Positions 28,187 to 37,148 of a DNA stretch of 49,094 nt are shown here, piece by piece; within the stretch, counting starts at the first letter, position 1, and each line of letters begins with the position of its first letter. The DNA comes from Bacillota bacterium. GTDB taxonomy: Bacteria > Bacillota > Clostridia > Tissierellales > Peptoniphilaceae. The translations under genes and the position numbers were made by a program. The notes under the pieces are model-generated. The model saw only the letters and a list, made by a program, of their open reading frames with translations. It made no database searches and was not told the origin of the DNA. The stretch spans positions 1-49,094 of the forward strand of contig JAEXBN010000022.1 of NCBI GenBank assembly GCA_023394045.1, read 5' to 3'.

Positions 28187-30269
28187 TCCAGAAAATCTTT
28201 CACTTTTTGGCTCCGCGTCGGATGCTTGAGTTTGCGAATGGCCTTCGCTTCAATCTGGCGGATGCGTTCACGCGTACATTAAACTCTTTTCCGACTTCTT
28301 CCAATGTCCGCGGCGTTCCATCATTAAGCCCAAAGCGCAGTTCCAGCACCTTGCGCTCGCGCTCCGAAAGTGTGCTGAGAATATGATTCAGCTCTTCACG
28401 CAGCATGATAAAATTGGCCGCTTCATCCGGCGCAATCGCCGTATCGTCTTCGATAAAATCTCCCAGATGCGAATCTTCCTCTTCTCCGATCGGCGTCTCC
28501 AGCGAAACCGGCTCCTGCGCAATCTTCCTGACCACGCGCACCTTTTCCACATCAATATTCATCTCCGCTGCGATCTCTTCGTTGGTCGGATCGCGATTCA
28601 ACTCCTGAAGCAGTTGTCTTTGAGCGCGTGATAATTTATTGATCGTCTCCACCATATGCACCGGAATGCGAATCGTCCGCGCCTGATCGGCGATGGCGCG
28701 GGTAATGGCCTGGCGAATCCACCAAGTCGCATACGTCGAAAACTTGAATCCCCTATGATAATCAAATTTCTCAACAGCCTTCATCAGACCGAGATTCCCT
28801 TCCTGAATCAAATCCAGAAAGCTCATCCCGCGCCCGACATAGCGCTTAGCGATGGAGACGACCAAACGCAAATTGGTTTCTGCGAGACGCTGTTTTGCCC
28901 GTGATCCGCTGCGCATCATCTCATGCAAGCGCTTCGTATCCTCCTCTGCCACGGGTTCTCCCATCAAGACGCGGCAAGCCGGCATCGCATCTTGAATCAA
29001 TGCTTCCAATGAATCTTTCAGGGCAGCGATCTCCTCACCGGTCAAACCCGCCATTCCATCATTCAGCACGCGGCGCACATGATCCAGCGTCGAATAATTC
29101 TTTAATTCCTCTTCCGTCAGGGCATCTTTAGGCTGCAATTTCTTCAGGCTCGCATTGAGCTTGTCGATCATCGTATTTCTCTCAAACAAGAGGCGGCGCG
29201 TTTCTCCGACAATTTTTTCTTCACTTTGAAACGGCTTGACTTTCATCGCCTGCGCCATCTTCAAAAGGCTTCCTTCTCCGGAAGACGCTTCATCCGTCTT
29301 TTTATAAACCCGGTCGATCGCCTCAATCAACTGCGCTTCATGCTCCAACGCATAAGCAACCCAGCGCTCCTGACTTTTGCTTTCATATTCCGGAGAAAGC
29401 AACCGATTCACAATGCTATCCTGAATCAAACAACAAAAGTTCAGCTCTCGCGCTTCATCCGGATTCATCGTCGCCCGGCTCAGGCGGCGCCGAATATAGC
29501 GTTCCACATACGCGGCAACCTTGATGAGCCGAGCCTCTTCACTGTCCGGCTCCAGCTGACTGTCCGAGGCTTCCATCATTTCCGCCATCAAACGGTCAAA
29601 ACGGACATAATCCCTCTTCTCCGCTTTGGTCAGCTTCTTCTTCCCCAATTTGCGATCCAGCACCTCCAGCAGCATCTGCGCTTGTGTCGCATTCAGCGAC
29701 TGCTTGGAGAATTCGATCTCTTCCCTCAGCGTCGGTTTTTCTCCGCGCAACATGCGCGCCGCGCTCTCCGCCATTTCCATCCGCCGAGCGAGGAGCACTT
29801 CTTCTTCCGCAGTAAGAAGAGACACCCGTCCGATTTCTTTCAAATACATTTTTACCGGATCATCCACGGCAATATTTTGCAGCACTTCCTGATCCGTCAG
29901 CTGCCGGGTTTCCTCTTCGCCGACATCCTCATTCAGCATCGAAGCATCGAAATCGACGAGCTGATCCAGTGAATCCACCGAGGCTTCTTCCTGCGCCTCA
30001 TCGATCATTTCGTCCTCTTTCGAATCATCATCCAGCGAAGAGACTAAGTCAGATTCCTCCGGCGTAATGCCGTCTTCCGCCAAAATCTGAATCACATCCC
30101 GGCGATCACTTTCTTCCAGCTGATCGTATCCGTCCATGCTCTCAAAGTCTTCCATCCGATAGCGATCATGACGCGTTGCCGCAATTTTTCGCAACTCATC
30201 GAGCATCTCCTGCTTCAATTCTTCAATGTCGATACTCTCTTCACGCGGGTTTTCCTTCAAATCCGTCAT
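28183..30269 (-). CDS. rpoD: Primary sigma factor RpoD/SigA, with a 1-nt frameshift in region 4.2
   Basis: Housekeeping sigma factor. As it stands the frame reads to EEVGKEFNV (residue 665), then shifts into 24 unrelated residues and stops at 28200. One missing base near 28275/28276 explains this: restoring it gives TRERIRQIEAKAIRKLKHP and a stop at 28183, which overlaps the trmK ATG, for 695 aa. The lost part is the -35 recognition helix, so the uncorrected product should not work; a sequencing or assembly error is the simplest explanation. Region 1.2 is at about 137-166, region 2 at 456-545 (LIQEGNLGLMKAVEKF, YATWWIRQAI), region 3 to 4 after that. About 280 residues lie between regions 1.2 and 2.1, absent from B. 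subtilis SigA (371 aa). Confidence 0.95.
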
Positions 30270-32212
30270 GTTCGTCCTCCCCTGTCCGCTTTGAGGTGTT
30301 TTTCAATCTCCATCAATTCCTGGAGCCAATGCGCCGTTTGTTCCGCATCGCCCCCTTTGTTTTGTTGAATCGTCTTCCGAAGTTCGTGCTCGCGTTCCCG
30401 CCATTCAAAACGTTCGATACGCGCAAGCAGCTCGCGGGCTGCTTCTGTGCCTCCATCTCCCGGACGGCTCCGCAATGCGTGTAAAAGATCCCGCGCTTCC
30501 GGAGAAAGCGCCGTTTGATCCAGTAATTCCTCGGAAGGAGGCAGATTCTGCTCCCGTAAGGTGCGCACCGCTCCAAGCAGCTGCCGTGCGCCTTCATTTT
30601 CTATAAATCCGTCTTTTTCCCGAAGAATCACATCGCATTCCTCATCCGCCCGAACCAGGCGAACGAATTCCTGCTCCAAACGATACCGCATCACACCCAA
30701 TTGATTGCTTTTGTTTATACCCAAAGAGCGAATCTCATCCCCGTGCCCATCCGGATTTTTATCCGATTCATTCTGTCCCGAAAGCTCCGAGGGCTCGAAC
30801 ATGGGATCAAAATCATCTCCCCGCTCTTCCCCTGTAAACGAATCCGTCGCCTCAAACCGGTCTTGCCGTGCCCATCCGCCTGCTTCCTTAGAGCGCGCCC
30901 CGGAAGGTCTCTTTTCCTTCCGTTTCTTCAGCACTTCTTTTCGTGCCGCTGCGTCCCGGATGAGGCTGTCGGCCGCAACGCCGGTCCAGCCGGCAATCGT
31001 CTGTGATAAAAGGTCTCGGGCGCTGTCCGACTCCAATCCGGCAAGAAAGTCCACGGCAACTTTCAAAAAATCCAATTTTCCCTCGGCCGTCTCCAAATCA
31101 TAGGGAACACGGAGCAGCCTTAACTCAAAATCCAGAGGATCCAGGGCCGCCTTCAGATAGGTTTCAAACGCTTCGGCTCCCTCTCTCCTCGCGACATCAT
31201 CCGGATCCATCCCTTCCGGAAGCGCCACAATTTTTGGCGTCATTCCCTCTTCAGCAAACAAATCAATCGCTCGGCGATCCGCGCGGATTCCCGCCGCATC
31301 CCCGTCATAGCAAAGGTAAATCTGATCGGCGTATCGCCGGATCAGCCGAGTTTGATTTTCTGTCAGCGATGTGCCCAGCGATGCCACCGCGTCCCGGACA
31401 CCGTGGTAAAACAAGGAAACCACATCCATGTACCCTTCCACCAGAATCACATATTTTCGATCCGTATGGCGGCGCACCTGGTTGAGCCCGTAGAGATGCT
31501 CTCCTTTATGGAACACCTCCGAATCCGGCGAATTCAAATATTTTGGTTTTCCCTCTCCGACCGCGCGTCCTCCAAAGCCGACGATTTTATCCTGTATGGA
31601 AATGATGGGAAACATAATCCGGTCGCGAAATTTATCGTAAAATCCAGCGCCGCGGTTCGACCGGGCGATCAAGCCGACGCGCAGAAGATCCTCGGCGGCA
31701 TATCCCTTTTCGGTCATCGCCCGATAGAGCGAATCGCCGCGGCCATCCGCATACCCAAGAAGAAAATCGTTGATCACGGATCCCTTCAGCCCGCGCTGCA
31801 TCAGGTACTTCTGCGCACGGGGAGAATGCAATAAATTTTGATAAAAAAACATCGCGGCGTCCGCATTCATCCGCTCCGCCAAGCTCCGCTCATCGCGCCG
31901 GCGCGATTCTTCCGGATCGGCAGATTCAATGGGAATATGGTACCGTTCGGCTAATAGACGCACGGCTCCAATAAAATCCACATGCTCCATCTCCATGACA
32001 AAGCGAATCCCGTCTCCAGATACGCCGCACCCAAAACATTTATAGGTTCCAAATTCCGGCGTGACAAAAAAAGACGGTGTCTTTTCCTGGTGGAAGGGAC
32101 AACACGCCTTCATCTGTTTACCCGATGGCTTGAGGTCAATATAGCTTCCGATCAGCTCAACGATATCGATCGCATCGCGGACGCGCTGAATCGTCAGATC
32201 AGAGATGCGCAT
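30266..32212 (-). CDS. dnaG: DNA primase
   Basis: Makes RNA primers at the replication fork. 648 aa. N-terminal zinc-binding domain with C38, H41, C59 and C62 (CPFHQEKTPSF...YKCFGCG). The catalytic Toprim core has VILVEGYMDVVSL and LCYDGDAAGIRA. The C-terminal region binds the DnaB helicase and is poorly conserved; here it contains a charged, low-complexity stretch (about 440-510). The stop overlaps the rpoD ATG by 4 nt (ATGA). The order dgt-dnaG-rpoD is a common clostridial arrangement. Confidence 0.97.
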   Translation of the reverse strand: MRISDLTIQRVRDAIDIVELIGSYIDLKPSGKQMKACCPFHQEKTPSFFVTPEFGTYKCFGCGVSGDGIRFVMEMEHVDFIGAVRLLAERYHIPIESADPEESRRRDERSLAERMNADAAMFFYQNLLHSPRAQKYLMQRGLKGSVINDFLLGYADGRGDSLYRAMTEKGYAAEDLLRVGLIARSNRGAGFYDKFRDRIMFPIISIQDKIVGFGGRAVGEGKPKYLNSPDSEVFHKGEHLYGLNQVRRHTDRKYVILVEGYMDVVSLFYHGVRDAVASLGTSLTENQTRLIRRYADQIYLCYDGDAAGIRADRRAIDLFAEEGMTPKIVALPEGMDPDDVARREGAEAFETYLKAALDPLDFELRLLRVPYDLETAEGKLDFLKVAVDFLAGLESDSARDLLSQTIAGWTGVAADSLIRDAAARKEVLKKRKEKRPSGARSKEAGGWARQDRFEATDSFTGEERGDDFDPMFEPSELSGQNESDKNPDGHGDEIRSLGINKSNQLGVMRYRLEQEFVRLVRADEECDVILREKDGFIENEGARQLLGAVRTLREQNLPPSEELLDQTALSPEARDLLHALRSRPGDGGTEAARELLARIERFEWREREHELRKTIQQNKGGDAEQTAHWLQELMEIEKHLKADRGGRT

Positions 32213-32240
32213 GAATCCTCCTTCATCTTGATGCGGGCGC

Positions 32241-33269
32241 TCAAAGGATATCCCAGGCTTTCGGAATAAAGCACTCCCGATACGTGCGAATCAAAAAATC
32301 ATCCGTCATTCCGGCAATATAATCCAGAGCCTGTCTCTCCAGATCATCCTCTTCTTCCGTATTGCGGTACAATGCGCGATGCGCTTCCGGCATGACATCC
32401 GGATGCTCCTGGAGATACGTGAACAAATCCGTAATGATATGTCCCAGCTTGGAATTTTCTCCCTTCACCTGTTCATTGGTATACACGCGCTCAAACATGA
32501 ACTGGCGAAGCTTCTGTGAGGCTTCCAGCACCTCCGGCATCATTCCGACATCATCCTGATCCATGCTTGCTTCAATGACCGCCATCACCATCGTCGAAAT
32601 CCGCTGCGAATGCGTCTGACCCAAGACGGCGATGCTGTCCTGCGGAAGATCCTCCATGGTCAGCACGCCTGCGCGAAGAGCATCGTCGATATCATGATTG
32701 ACATAGGCAATCCGATCCGCGATCTTCAACAACCGTCCTTCCAGTGTGTTGGCTTTCCCGGAACCGCTATGATGCAAAATGCCGTCCAAAACCTCTGCGG
32801 TCAGATTGAGCCCCGGCGCTGTACTGTCCCTGCGCATCTCCAATCGGGTGAGGACGCGAACGGATTGCTCGGAGTGATGAAACCCCGGAAGCAGCGATTG
32901 CAAAATGTGTTCCCCGGCATGTCCAAACGGCGTGTGCCCCACATCATGACCGAGCGCCATGGCCTCAATCAGATCCTCATTCAAACGCAGCGCACGCGCC
33001 ATCGTCCGCGCCACCTGACTCACCTCCAGCGTATGGGTGAGCCGGGTGCGGTAATGATCCCCCTCCGGCGCGATAAACACCTGGGTCTTATGCTTCAGAC
33101 GGCGAAAACACTTCGAATGTAAAATCCGATCCCGGTCACGCTGGTACGCCGTGCGTACCGGATCCGGAGCCTCCGGTACCTCTCTTCCCGCAGAATCCGC
33201 CACGCAACAAGCAAAAGGAGAGAGAAATTCCCGTTCCCAGCGCTCCGTCCTCTCACGCAATGGATCCAT
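32241..33269 (-). CDS. dgt: Deoxyguanosinetriphosphate triphosphohydrolase-like protein
   Basis: HD-domain dNTP triphosphohydrolase, 342 aa from the second of two ATGs (33269), which has the better spacing to GGGAGG. Motifs: RTAYQRDRDRILHSKCFRRL and KTQVFIAPEGDHYRTRLTHT near the N-terminus, then the HD pair and metal ligands in ALGHDVGHTPFGHAGE. It matches the shorter Gram-positive dGTPase-like group rather than 505-aa E. coli Dgt; in vivo substrates of this group are less well defined. 28 nt upstream of dnaG. Confidence 0.92.
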   Translation of the reverse strand: MDPLRERTERWEREFLSPFACCVADSAGREVPEAPDPVRTAYQRDRDRILHSKCFRRLKHKTQVFIAPEGDHYRTRLTHTLEVSQVARTMARALRLNEDLIEAMALGHDVGHTPFGHAGEHILQSLLPGFHHSEQSVRVLTRLEMRRDSTAPGLNLTAEVLDGILHHSGSGKANTLEGRLLKIADRIAYVNHDIDDALRAGVLTMEDLPQDSIAVLGQTHSQRISTMVMAVIEASMDQDDVGMMPEVLEASQKLRQFMFERVYTNEQVKGENSKLGHIITDLFTYLQEHPDVMPEAHRALYRNTEEEDDLERQALDYIAGMTDDFLIRTYRECFIPKAWDIL

Positions 33270-33325
33270 CATCTCCCTCCCTTCCATACCTTTTTACGCC
33301 TTCCACCACCGCTGACCGCTTCCAT

Positions 33326-33367
33326 AGAAATCCGGAAAAGATCAAGAGAAATCCCGAAAAGATCAAA
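33326..33367. repeat. Tandem 21-bp duplication in the glyS-dgt gap
   Basis: AGAAATCCGGAAAAGATCAAG (33326-33346) is followed at once by a copy differing at two positions (33347-33367). It lies in the 107-nt gap between glyS and dgt, just after the glyS stop. Looks like replication slippage; no function is evident. Confidence 0.7.
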
Positions 33368-33376
33368 GCGCACGGG

Positions 33377-35440
33377 CTATTCGCGGACGATGGTCGCCGG
33401 AACCAGAATCCGGCGAATCAGCCTGTCCACCTGAGCCAGCATCCCGAGACGCGATGCCCGAAGCACCGGATCATCCACCAAAATCATCGTTTCATCCAGA
33501 TATTGATTGATGATCGGCAGCCAATCCACCAAGAGCTGAATGGCTTCCTCATAATGATCCTTATCAATGGCTGCTGAGACCGCATCGGCGCGTTCCATGG
33601 ATGCCGCCATCGCCTGATCCTCATCCTGCAGAGAACCCGGATCCCAGACGGACGTTTCCGCATGTTTCGCCATGCTGTCGATCCGCACAAAGCCAGTCAC
33701 CCATTGATCCTCTTTTTGAAGCAGCGCATCCACGACCTCCGCCTTTCTCATCAGGCGAAGCAAATCCTCATCCTCGGTGCCCAACACTGCCTCAATCGCA
33801 TCATAGCGTATGCCCTGCTCCTGAAGCTTCGTCCGCAGGCGACCCCGGAAAAACTCAGAAATGCGCTGAACGACCTCATCATAATCAAAGACCAGACCCT
33901 TCTGCTCGACGTAGAGCAAGAGCGCCTCGCGGACAATCTGCTTGAGATTAAAATGCAGGGAATCCTTACGGATCATCTCCAGAATGCCAATGGCCGCGCG
34001 GCGCAGCCCAAACGGATCCTGTGATCCGGTCACATTGACCCCGATGGCAAACAGTCCGGCCAGCGAATCGATTTTATCGGCAATGGACAGCACCATTCCC
34101 GCCGTCGATTCCGGCAAAGCCCCGCCGGACTGACGGGGCATATAATGCTCCTCAATCGCTGCCGCGACCCGATCCGATTCTCCTGAGGCATGGGCATAGA
34201 TCCGCCCCATGGTTCCCTGAAGCTCCGTAAACTCCACCACCATCCGAGTCACCAGATCCGCCTTGGACAGATGAGCCGCACGCTCCACCACCTGCGCAGT
34301 GGCTTCTCCGCAATCGAGTTGATAAGCTAACTTGACTCCGAGGGACTCCAGACGCTGCGTTTTTTCCTGCATCGTCCCCAATTCTTCATGGAACACCAGC
34401 TCATCCAGATGGCTGACATACTCTTCCAACGGTTTGGCACAATCCTGATCATAGAAAAATCGTGCGTCTTCCAAGCGTGGAATCAGAACCTTTCGGTTTC
34501 CGTCGATCACATTCTGCAAACCATGGGTATCGCCATTCCGAACGGAGAGAAAATATGGAAGAAGCGTCCCATGATCATCCACCACCGGGAAATAGCGCTG
34601 ATGATCCATCATCGGCGTGATAATCACTTCCGGCGGAAGACTCAAGTACGACGTCGGGACATCTCCGATGAAGACCGTCGGATACTCAACAATATAGACC
34701 ACTTCCTCAAGAAGCTCTTCGTTGTGATAGGGAACGCCGCCATTTTCACGCGCAAGGCGGTTCAGCCCGCGCAAAATGATGTCGCGGCGTTTTTTTGCAT
34801 CGACGATCACAAAATTCTTTTCCATGAGCGCTTCATATTGATCGACAGAGGGAATTTCAAGATTTTTTGCTCCGAGAAAGCGATGGCCGTTCGTGCGGTT
34901 TCCCACCGGAATCCCCTCAAGATCGAAAGAAAGCACCTGATCATCCAACATGGAAACAATCCAGCGGATGGGGCGCAGGAACCGGATATTTTTCCCGCCC
35001 CAGCGCATGGCGCGCGGATTTGAAATTTTGCGAATGGCGGCCGGAATCAGCTGTTTCAGCGATGCCTCGACCGACACTTCGTCCTGATGCACACGCAGGA
35101 AGACATAATCATCTTTGCCATTGTTCTCGATGTAAGTCTCCGCAACGGATGCCCCCTTGCTGCGGAGAAAGCCCAGAAGCGCTTTCGTCGGTTCTCCCGC
35201 CTCATCATAAGCGGCTTTTTTGGAAGGACCGCGGACGATCTCATCCTCTGCTTGCTCCGCCTGAAGATCATTCAGCCATAGAGTAAAGCGGCGCGGTGTC
35301 GCCTCCACGCGAATCGAAGCGCATGACAAACCGGCATCCCGCATCCCTGCGGCAACATTCTCCTCAAGCTGTTCTTTCGTCGAGCGAATGTAGCGTGAAG
35401 GGAACTCCTCCACACCAAGTTCCAAAAGATAGGTAGCCAT
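33377..35440 (-). CDS. glyS: Glycyl-tRNA synthetase beta subunit
   Basis: Beta subunit of the bacterial heterotetrameric (alpha2-beta2) GlyRS, 687 aa, normal length. It starts MATYLLELGVEEFPSRY, the family hallmark LLELGVEELP-like block. Further conserved parts: MRWGGKNIRFLRPIRWIVS, VIITPMMDHQRYFPV, and a C-terminal anticodon-binding region. The ATG overlaps the glyQ stop by one base (TGATG), so the subunits are coupled. Confidence 0.97.
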   Translation of the reverse strand: MATYLLELGVEEFPSRYIRSTKEQLEENVAAGMRDAGLSCASIRVEATPRRFTLWLNDLQAEQAEDEIVRGPSKKAAYDEAGEPTKALLGFLRSKGASVAETYIENNGKDDYVFLRVHQDEVSVEASLKQLIPAAIRKISNPRAMRWGGKNIRFLRPIRWIVSMLDDQVLSFDLEGIPVGNRTNGHRFLGAKNLEIPSVDQYEALMEKNFVIVDAKKRRDIILRGLNRLARENGGVPYHNEELLEEVVYIVEYPTVFIGDVPTSYLSLPPEVIITPMMDHQRYFPVVDDHGTLLPYFLSVRNGDTHGLQNVIDGNRKVLIPRLEDARFFYDQDCAKPLEEYVSHLDELVFHEELGTMQEKTQRLESLGVKLAYQLDCGEATAQVVERAAHLSKADLVTRMVVEFTELQGTMGRIYAHASGESDRVAAAIEEHYMPRQSGGALPESTAGMVLSIADKIDSLAGLFAIGVNVTGSQDPFGLRRAAIGILEMIRKDSLHFNLKQIVREALLLYVEQKGLVFDYDEVVQRISEFFRGRLRTKLQEQGIRYDAIEAVLGTEDEDLLRLMRKAEVVDALLQKEDQWVTGFVRIDSMAKHAETSVWDPGSLQDEDQAMAASMERADAVSAAIDKDHYEEAIQLLVDWLPIINQYLDETMILVDDPVLRASRLGMLAQVDRLIRRILVPATIVRE

Positions 35441-36369
35441 CAGCGCACTCCTTCCGCATCGCCGTCGCGCGTTGCCTCCGCAACAGCGGTTTCCATCTCT
35501 TTCTGTGCCAGAAGCGGAAATCCCATCTCTTCACGGCGCTCCAGATAAAGCTGAGCCACAAGGCGAGCCAGATCGCGCACACGTGAAATGTAGTGGCTGC
35601 GCTCTGAAACAGCAATCGCTCCGCGCGCGTCCAACACATTAAACGTATGAGAACACTTCAGCGTATAATCGTAGGCCGGATAAACCAACTTCTCTTCCAC
35701 CTGGCGCTGCGCTTCTTTTTCATACATATCGAACAGCGTGTGCAGCATCTCCACATCCGCCGTTTCAAACGAGTACTTCGAATTTTCATATTCCTGAAGC
35801 TTGAACAGATCTCCGTAGGTCAGACGATCGTTCCACTTCAAGTCAAACACATTATCAACGCCCTGAATATACATGGCGATGCGCTCAAGGCCAACCGTGA
35901 TTTCCCCGGCTTCCGGATTGAGGGCGATGCCTCCCACCTGCTGGAAATAAGTAAACTGAGTGATCTCCATCCCATCCAGCCATACTTCCCAGCCCACGCC
36001 CCACGCGCCAAGCGTCGGCGATTCCCAGTTATCCTCCACAAAACGAATATCATGCTCCAGCGGATCAATCCCAATCGTCTTCAAGCTGTCTAGGTACAAA
36101 TCCTGAATATCCGCCGGTGATGGCTTCAAAATAATTTGAAGCTGGTGATGCTGGTAAAGGCGGTTAGGGTTCTCTCCATACCGGCCATCCGCCGGGCGGC
36201 GAGATGGCTCCACATAAACGACATTCCAAGGCTCCGGGCCGAGCGCGCGCAAAAACGTGTTCGGATTCATGGTTCCCGCGCCCTTTTCCGTATCATAGGG
36301 TTCCATGACGGTGCAGCCGCGTTCTGACCAATAGGCCGTCAAGGCGGCAATCATGTCCTGCAAATTCAT
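35440..36369 (-). CDS. glyQ: Glycyl-tRNA synthetase alpha subunit
   Basis: Catalytic class II alpha subunit, 309 aa. Diagnostic stretches: YWSERGCTVMEPYDTEKGAG near the N-terminus, VYVEPSRRPADGRYGENPNR, WEVWLDGMEITQFTYFQQ, and the C-terminal LDARGAIAVSERSHYI. Ribosome-binding site GGGGAGGAGG before the ATG at 36369. 19 nt after recO. Confidence 0.98.
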   Translation of the reverse strand: MNLQDMIAALTAYWSERGCTVMEPYDTEKGAGTMNPNTFLRALGPEPWNVVYVEPSRRPADGRYGENPNRLYQHHQLQIILKPSPADIQDLYLDSLKTIGIDPLEHDIRFVEDNWESPTLGAWGVGWEVWLDGMEITQFTYFQQVGGIALNPEAGEITVGLERIAMYIQGVDNVFDLKWNDRLTYGDLFKLQEYENSKYSFETADVEMLHTLFDMYEKEAQRQVEEKLVYPAYDYTLKCSHTFNVLDARGAIAVSERSHYISRVRDLARLVAQLYLERREEMGFPLLAQKEMETAVAEATRDGDAEGVR

Positions 36370-36388
36370 TGATCCTCCTCCCCTTCAT

Positions 36389-37141
36389 CTACATCAGATG
36401 AAGGCGTTGCATAAAAGCAAGCGAGCGTAGCATCCGGCGGCCAGTATGTTCGCTGTAATAGCGAAAGCTGAGCTGCGCCATGCGCAGCCCATCCGCCTCC
36501 TGAAAATCATATGTATAAATTATATCATGAAGAGGGAGCTGTAGAAAGGCAACAAAAGCTCGGTACTCCGCCTTCGTCAAAGGCCTGTAGCCGATTCCAT
36601 GCGTTTCGCACCGCACTCCGCCTCCAGCGCCGTCCCAGTAAACAGAGTCCGGATCCACGGGCGCTCCGCAAAACACGCAGCTTCCCAGCGTGGGGCGAAA
36701 CCCGGAAAAGCTCATGAGCTTCATCAAAAAAGCGGCGATGCCAAAAGGCAGCCGTTCGCGAGGCGCTTCCTCAAACGCGGACAGCGCTGCCGAGAATAGC
36801 CCAAAGAGATCCGGCTCCGGGCCATCCATCAGCACTCCCTGAAGCGCCTCTGCCGCGAAACGCACCGCACTCAAGCGCGCAATGGAGGAGCGCAATCCCA
36901 AATGAGCATCCCGAATCTGCCCATCGCGCAAATACCAGGTGGAACGTCCAGCGATCAGATCGAACGTCCCCTCCACATAAGGCGCTGAAAGATTCACAAA
37001 CCGGCTCTTATCGCGTTTTGCACCGCGCGCCATCAGCGACAGCCTGCCGCGCTCCAGCGTAAACAGATCCACCATCCGCGATGAATCGCGCACATCCGCT
37101 GTCCGAAGGACGATCCCCTGTACATTCTTCGCTTCATCCAT
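36389..37141 (-). CDS. recO: DNA repair protein RecO
   Basis: Recombination mediator that loads RecA with RecR. 250 aa: an N-terminal OB fold (VQGIVLRTADVRDSSRMVDL, RGRLSLMARGAKRDKSR) and a C-terminal helical domain with a zinc site. The site reads C-x2-C ... C-x2-H (CVFCGAPVD, then VRCETH), one His in place of the usual fourth Cys. It starts 7 nt after the ybeY-era stop, the usual era-recO order. Confidence 0.93.
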   Translation of the reverse strand: MDEAKNVQGIVLRTADVRDSSRMVDLFTLERGRLSLMARGAKRDKSRFVNLSAPYVEGTFDLIAGRSTWYLRDGQIRDAHLGLRSSIARLSAVRFAAEALQGVLMDGPEPDLFGLFSAALSAFEEAPRERLPFGIAAFLMKLMSFSGFRPTLGSCVFCGAPVDPDSVYWDGAGGGVRCETHGIGYRPLTKAEYRAFVAFLQLPLHDIIYTYDFQEADGLRMAQLSFRYYSEHTGRRMLRSLAFMQRLHLM

Positions 37142-37148
37142 GGTTCAC

